Source: Streptomyces qinzhouensis (GTDB taxonomy: Bacteria; Actinomycetota; Actinomycetes; Streptomycetales; Streptomycetaceae). Taken from it: DNA of 64,000 nt. Positions 60,744-64,000 of this stretch are shown piece after piece; the stretch's first letter is position 1; every line of letters begins with the position of its first letter. The notes under the pieces were generated by a model. That model saw only the letters and a list, made by a program, of their open reading frames with translations. It searched no databases and was not told the DNA's origin. The position numbers and the translations under genes were made by a program. The stretch is taken from contig NZ_CP042266.1 of assembly GCF_007856155.1 (NCBI RefSeq), positions 7,068,001 to 7,132,000 of the forward strand, given 5' to 3'.

Positions 60744-61952
60744 ATGAGCACCGAAGCGCCGCGGTGGATCCCGGGCGGACCGACCGGTCTGGGCACCGCG
60801 GGCCTGATTCCGGTGCGCCGCGACGACCCGCCCCGGACCGACCCGTTCCGGACCGACCCGCCTCGGATCGAGCCGGTCCCGGCCCCGGAGCGGGCTCAGA
60901 TCCCCGTCCCGGGCCGGGCTCAGGTCCCGGCCCCGGGCCGGGCTCCGGTCCCCGTCCCGACCCCGGCGGAACCCGCCGATCCCGTCCCCGGTCTCTACCA
61001 CCACCCGGTCACCGCCTACGACCGGGAGCGGGCCGCCGAGATCGACCGGCGGCTCAAGGACTGGGCGATCGACGAGATCGAGCTCTATCCCCCCGAATGG
61101 GCCGAGCAGTTCGAGGGCTTCAAGACGGGGATGTACATGACCGTCTGCCATCCCGACGCTCCCACGGTCGAGCATCTGATGACCGCCGCCCGGCTGATGG
61201 TCGCCGAGAACGCGGTCGACGACTACTACTGCGAGGACCACGGCGGCTCGCCCGTCGGTCTCGGCGGCCGACTGCTGCTGGCCCATACGGCACTCGATCC
61301 CGTCCACACCACCGCCGAGTACCAGGTGCCCTGGGCCGAATCGCTCCGGGCGGACGCCCCCCGGCGGGCGTACCGCTCCGCCATGGAGCACTTCCTGGAG
61401 GCGGCCACCCCGTCCCAGGCGGACCGGTTCCGGCACGATATGGCCCGGCTCCACCTCGGCTATCTCGCCGAAGGCGCCTGGGATCAGACGGACCATGTGC
61501 CGGAGGTGTGGGAGTACCTCTCCATGCGGCAGTTCAACAACTTCCGCCCCTGCCCCACCATCACCGACACCGTCGGCGGATACGAACTCCCCGCCGACCT
61601 CCATGCCCGGCCGGCGCTCCAGCGGGTCATCGCACTCGCCTCCAACGCCACCACCATCGTCAACGACCTCTACTCCTATATGAAGGAGCTGGACAGCCCG
61701 GGCCGGCATCTGAATCTGCCCGTGGTGATCGCCGAGCGCGAGAACCGCTCGGAGCGCGAGGCCTATCTGAAGGCGGTCGAGGTCCACAACGACCTCATGC
61801 ACGCCTTCGAAGCAGAGTCGGCCGCCTTGGCCGCGGCCTTCCCCGTGCCGGTTCTGACGCGCTTCCTGCGCGGAGTGGCCGACTGGGTCGACGGCAACCA
61901 CCACTGGCACAGCAGCAACACCTACCGCTATCGCCTGCCGGACTTCTGGTAA
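60744..61952 (+). CDS. 2-methylisoborneol synthase
   Basis: A 402-aa class I terpene cyclase that converts 2-methyl-geranyl diphosphate to the earthy odorant 2-methylisoborneol. The metal-binding motifs are the Asp-rich AENAVDDYYCEDH and the NSE motif NDLYSYMKE. The C-terminus has the aromatic HHWHSSNTYRYRLPDFW region. The N-terminal 85 residues are Pro-rich and disordered, with imperfect PVPGRAQ repeats; in this family the disordered extension mediates loading into the encapsulin. ATG at 60744 has AGGAGGAG upstream. It lies 46 bases after the shell gene and forms one operon with the methyltransferase. Confidence 0.94.
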   Translation: MSTEAPRWIPGGPTGLGTAGLIPVRRDDPPRTDPFRTDPPRIEPVPAPERAQIPVPGRAQVPAPGRAPVPVPTPAEPADPVPGLYHHPVTAYDRERAAEIDRRLKDWAIDEIELYPPEWAEQFEGFKTGMYMTVCHPDAPTVEHLMTAARLMVAENAVDDYYCEDHGGSPVGLGGRLLLAHTALDPVHTTAEYQVPWAESLRADAPRRAYRSAMEHFLEAATPSQADRFRHDMARLHLGYLAEGAWDQTDHVPEVWEYLSMRQFNNFRPCPTITDTVGGYELPADLHARPALQRVIALASNATTIVNDLYSYMKELDSPGRHLNLPVVIAERENRSEREAYLKAVEVHNDLMHAFEAESAALAAAFPVPVLTRFLRGVADWVDGNHHWHSSNTYRYRLPDFW

Positions 61953-61984
61953 GGCCGACTCCCGTCCAGGGAAGGGAACCGTCT

Positions 61985-62869
61985 TTGTCTCCGTCCGACA
62001 CCACCACCACTGTCCGTGACGCCGTCACCATCCCCGCACCGGCAACGCCCTATCAGGGTGAAATCGCCCGCTACTGGGACCAGGAGGCCAGACCCGTCAA
62101 TCTGCGCCTCGGCGATGTCGACGGCCTCTACCACCATCACTACGGCATCGGCGCCGTCGACCACACCGCCCTCGGGGCGCCCGGCGCCGCCGACCGGGAG
62201 GAGAAGCTGATCGCGGAGCTCCACCGGCTGGAGTCCGCCCAGACCGATGTCCTCCTCGACCACCTCGGCCCGGTCCAGCAGGACGATCTGCTGGTCGACG
62301 CCGGCTGCGGCCGCGGCGGCTCCATGGTGATGGCCCATCAGCGTTTCGGCTGCTCCGTCGAGGGCGTCACGCTCTCCGTCAAACAGGCCGACTTCGCCAA
62401 CCGGCGCGCCAAGGAGCTGGGCGTCGAGGGCTCCGTCCGGGCCCGGGTCTGCAACATGCTGTCCATGCCGTTCGCCACGGGGCAGGCCGCGGCCTCGTGG
62501 AACAACGAGTCCAGCATGTACGTCGACCTCCAGGACCTGTTCGCCGAGCACGCCCGGGTACTGGCCTCCGGCGGCCGCTACGTCACCATCACCGGCTGCT
62601 GGAACCCCGTCCACGGACAGCCGTCGAAATGGGTCTCCCAGATCAACGCCCACTTCGAGTGCAATATCCACTCCCGCCGTGAATATCTGCGTGCCATGGC
62701 GGACAACCGGCTGGTGCCGCAGGCGGTCGTCGATCTGACGGCGGCGACCCTGCCGTACTGGGAGCTGCGGGCCACCTCGTCCCTGACCACGGGCATCGAG
62801 GAGGCGTTCATCAACTCCTACAAGGACGGTTCGTTCCAGTATCTGCTGATCGCGGCCGACCGCGTCTGA
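61985..62869 (+). CDS. Geranyl diphosphate 2-C-methyltransferase
   Basis: A 294-aa SAM-dependent methyltransferase that supplies 2-methyl-geranyl diphosphate to the preceding cyclase. The SAM motif is LLVDAGCGRGGSMVMA; family-typical blocks are YQGEIARYWDQEARPVNLRL, WNNESSMYVD and TITGCWNPVHG. TTG at 61985 is chosen because GGGAAGGGAACC precedes it; there is no ATG or GTG in a suitable position. It lies 32 bases after the synthase. A long hairpin follows, ending the three-gene odorant operon. Confidence 0.93.
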   Translation: MSPSDTTTTVRDAVTIPAPATPYQGEIARYWDQEARPVNLRLGDVDGLYHHHYGIGAVDHTALGAPGAADREEKLIAELHRLESAQTDVLLDHLGPVQQDDLLVDAGCGRGGSMVMAHQRFGCSVEGVTLSVKQADFANRRAKELGVEGSVRARVCNMLSMPFATGQAAASWNNESSMYVDLQDLFAEHARVLASGGRYVTITGCWNPVHGQPSKWVSQINAHFECNIHSRREYLRAMADNRLVPQAVVDLTAATLPYWELRATSSLTTGIEEAFINSYKDGSFQYLLIAADRV

Positions 62870-62896
62870 GCGGACCGTACCGCCGGGCGGTACGGA

Positions 62897-62942
62897 GGGA
62901 GGCGGTCCGCGCCCGGTGCACCACGGGCGCGGACCGCCTCCC
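62897..62942 (+). terminator. Terminator of the 2-methylisoborneol operon
   Basis: A perfect 19-bp stem (62897-62915 with 62924-62942) around an 8-base loop, 28 bases after the methyltransferase stop. A smaller GTACCGCC-GG-GCGGTAC hairpin precedes it. Confidence 0.85.
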
Positions 62943-62982
62943 CGCCTTTGGGCAGGCCCGGGCCGGGTGTGAGGATGCCGCC

Positions 62983-63411
62983 ATGACGATCAACCACTTG
63001 ACGCACATCCCCGCCCCGGACGGGGTACACCCCGCGGTCCCCTACACCCATGTCGTCACCGGCGCCGGACGGTGGGTGGCCGTATCGGGGCAGATCGCCC
63101 TCGACGAGGAGGGGCGGCTGGTGGGCCCCGGGGACCCGCTGGCCCAGGCTCGCCGGGTGTTCCTCAATCTGGAGCGCTGTCTGGCGGCCGCGGGCGCGAC
63201 CTTCGACGATGTGGTGCGGCTGACGTACTACATGGCGGACATCGCCCATCTGAAGGAAGTCGCCGTCGCACGGGGCGAGGTGATGGACCCGGCACGGCTC
63301 CCGGCGTCGTCCGCGTTCCAGGTCGTCTCGCTGGTGTCGCCGGAGTTCCTGATGGAGATCGAAGTGGACGCGATCGTCCCCGCCGACCGGGAGCTTCCCG
63401 AACCGCGGTGA
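62983..63411 (+). CDS. RidA-family protein
   Basis: A 142-aa RidA (YjgF/YER057c/UK114) family protein. In the canonical family, members hydrolyse reactive enamine/imine intermediates. It has VAVSGQIALDEEGRLVG, FLNLERCLAAAGATFDDVVR, LTYYMADI and the C-terminal EIEVDAI strand. The conserved Arg that binds the carboxylate in RidA proper (usually R in PxRxxV) is not obvious: the stretch reads LPASSAFQVV. It may therefore belong to one of the Rid subfamilies of unknown activity. It appears monocistronic. Confidence 0.85.
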   Translation: MTINHLTHIPAPDGVHPAVPYTHVVTGAGRWVAVSGQIALDEEGRLVGPGDPLAQARRVFLNLERCLAAAGATFDDVVRLTYYMADIAHLKEVAVARGEVMDPARLPASSAFQVVSLVSPEFLMEIEVDAIVPADRELPEPR

Positions 63412-63609
63412 GGCCCCGCTCCCGGTATGGCGGCCGCGTCAAGGGACCGTGAACTCTCCATGGCACCGGCAATAGCGCAGAAGCCATCGAGATGGAGTAA
63501 AAGCCTTATATCGCCGATGATTTGGTGTGTTTTTGTCCAAGAGTGCCGGGGTGTGGGAATTCCTCCGGGACATTGACGTAAATCCATGGGCGGCGGCACG
63601 CTCCTCCGC
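63412..63609. other. AT-richer promoter region of the ROK gene
   Basis: A 198-base gap with a distinctly A+T-rich centre (63490-63540), unusual for the window. It probably holds the promoter and operator of the following regulator; no clear palindrome was found. Confidence 0.35.
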
Positions 63610-64000
63610 ATGCCCAGGACCGAACCGACCGCCCTGACCCTCCTCCGCCGCACCCATGAGGCGCAGGTGGTCGATGTGCTGCGCCGGCTGGGTGCGGTCA
63701 GCCGCGGCGAACTGGCCCGGCACACCGGGCTGTCCCGTACCGCCCTGTCGTCCATCACGGGCGCGCTGATCGGACGGGCCGTCGTCGTCGCCGGTCCGGC
63801 CCCGGCCGAGGGGGTACGCGGCCGGGGCAGGCCCGTCGAACTGCTCCGGCTCCACCCGGCGACCGGCCGCTGCGCGGGCGTCGACCTGGGCCGGGGCCGG
63901 GTCCGGGCCGTCGTCGCCAACGCCGCTCACCAGATCGTCGCCTCCGGCGCCCGGGCCTGCCCGCCCGAGGTCCCGTGGGAACGGCGCACCGATGCGGCGC
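63610..64000 (+). CDS. ROK-family transcriptional regulator, 3' partial
   Basis: The first 130 codons are present and the frame is still open at the window edge. A winged helix-turn-helix (VSRGELARHTGLSRTALSSI) is followed by GRGRPVELLRLHP and the start of the sugar-kinase-like fold (CAGVDLGRGRVRAVVANAAH), the typical layout of ROK repressors such as XylR/NagC. They usually sense sugars and control uptake or catabolic genes. ATG 63610 is used; ATG 63586 is an in-frame alternative, and neither has a good ribosome binding site. Confidence 0.85.
   Translation, partial: MPRTEPTALTLLRRTHEAQVVDVLRRLGAVSRGELARHTGLSRTALSSITGALIGRAVVVAGPAPAEGVRGRGRPVELLRLHPATGRCAGVDLGRGRVRAVVANAAHQIVASGARACPPEVPWERRTDAA

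Overview
The window is high-GC, densely coded actinobacterial DNA. Codon use, GTG/TTG starts, a TTA codon in a regulator, family 2B encapsulin and 2-methylisoborneol genes, and a LmbU-type regulator all point to Streptomyces or a close relative. Roughly the first 38 kb is a hybrid NRPS/type I PKS biosynthetic cluster whose left end lies outside the window. The next 8 kb is a regulatory and accessory zone, and the rest is ordinary chromosomal cargo ending in a 2-methylisoborneol locus.

Cluster layout. Bases 1-8494 (+) hold two NRPS proteins: a partial C-A-PCP and a C-A-NMT-PCP-TE termination module, followed by a type II thioesterase. A small TA-flanked MITE sits exactly at that gene's stop codon. 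Next come a PhyH-type dioxygenase (9206-10132) and, on the other strand, a proline-3-hydroxylase-like dioxygenase (10198-11109). A tightly overlapped operon then runs from 11624 to 32644: a stand-alone PCP, a P450, a thioesterase-like protein with a Cys nucleophile (GHCAG), and four PKS proteins (KSQ-AT-ACP, KS-AT-DH-KR-ACP, KS-AT-DH-ER-KR-ACP, KS-AT-ACP). After a hairpin and a regulatory gap come a C-A-PCP NRPS (32864-36133) whose A domain looks dead, an ornithine N-hydroxylase (36315-37637) and a third thioesterase (37677-38447).

How the cluster probably works. Reading the PKS by domain gives a propionyl starter, an unusual branched extender with a beta-hydroxyl, a fully reduced malonyl unit, and an unreduced methylmalonyl unit. 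The resulting 2-methyl-3-keto-7-hydroxy acyl chain can close to a six-membered hemiketal, which is the acyl side-chain architecture of the azinothricin/polyoxypeptin/aurantimycin family of hexadepsipeptides. Ornithine N-hydroxylation fits the piperazic acid of that family. The dead A domain next to the PKS, together with the stand-alone PCP, P450 and Cys-type transferase, suggests that a beta-hydroxylated amino acid is made on the free PCP and shuttled to the NRPS. This product assignment is inference from domain logic.

Regulation. A 20-bp palindrome (CTGTCCYGTCRGCRGGACAG) recurs at four intergenic sites, three inside the cluster and one near a PaiB-like gene. Short direct repeats lie upstream of the PCP operon and of the post-PKS NRPS. 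From 38.5 to 43 kb there are three paralogous DUF4097-type beta-repeat proteins plus a ribbon-helix-helix protein, with TGGCGCCA-type palindromes in their intergenic regions. An IS701-like DDE protein lacking its first Asp and a LmbU-family regulator with a TTA codon follow.

Right half (45.9-64 kb): PaiB-like FMN protein, LysR plus MFS exporter (divergent), EF-hand protein, GNAT, SDR plus LysR (divergent), secreted CBM3-GH16 protein, P450, two GlxA-like AraC regulators flanking a secreted trypsin-like protease, a family 2B encapsulin with 2-methylisoborneol synthase and GPP C-methyltransferase, RidA, and a partial ROK regulator. No rRNA, tRNA or CRISPR was seen.
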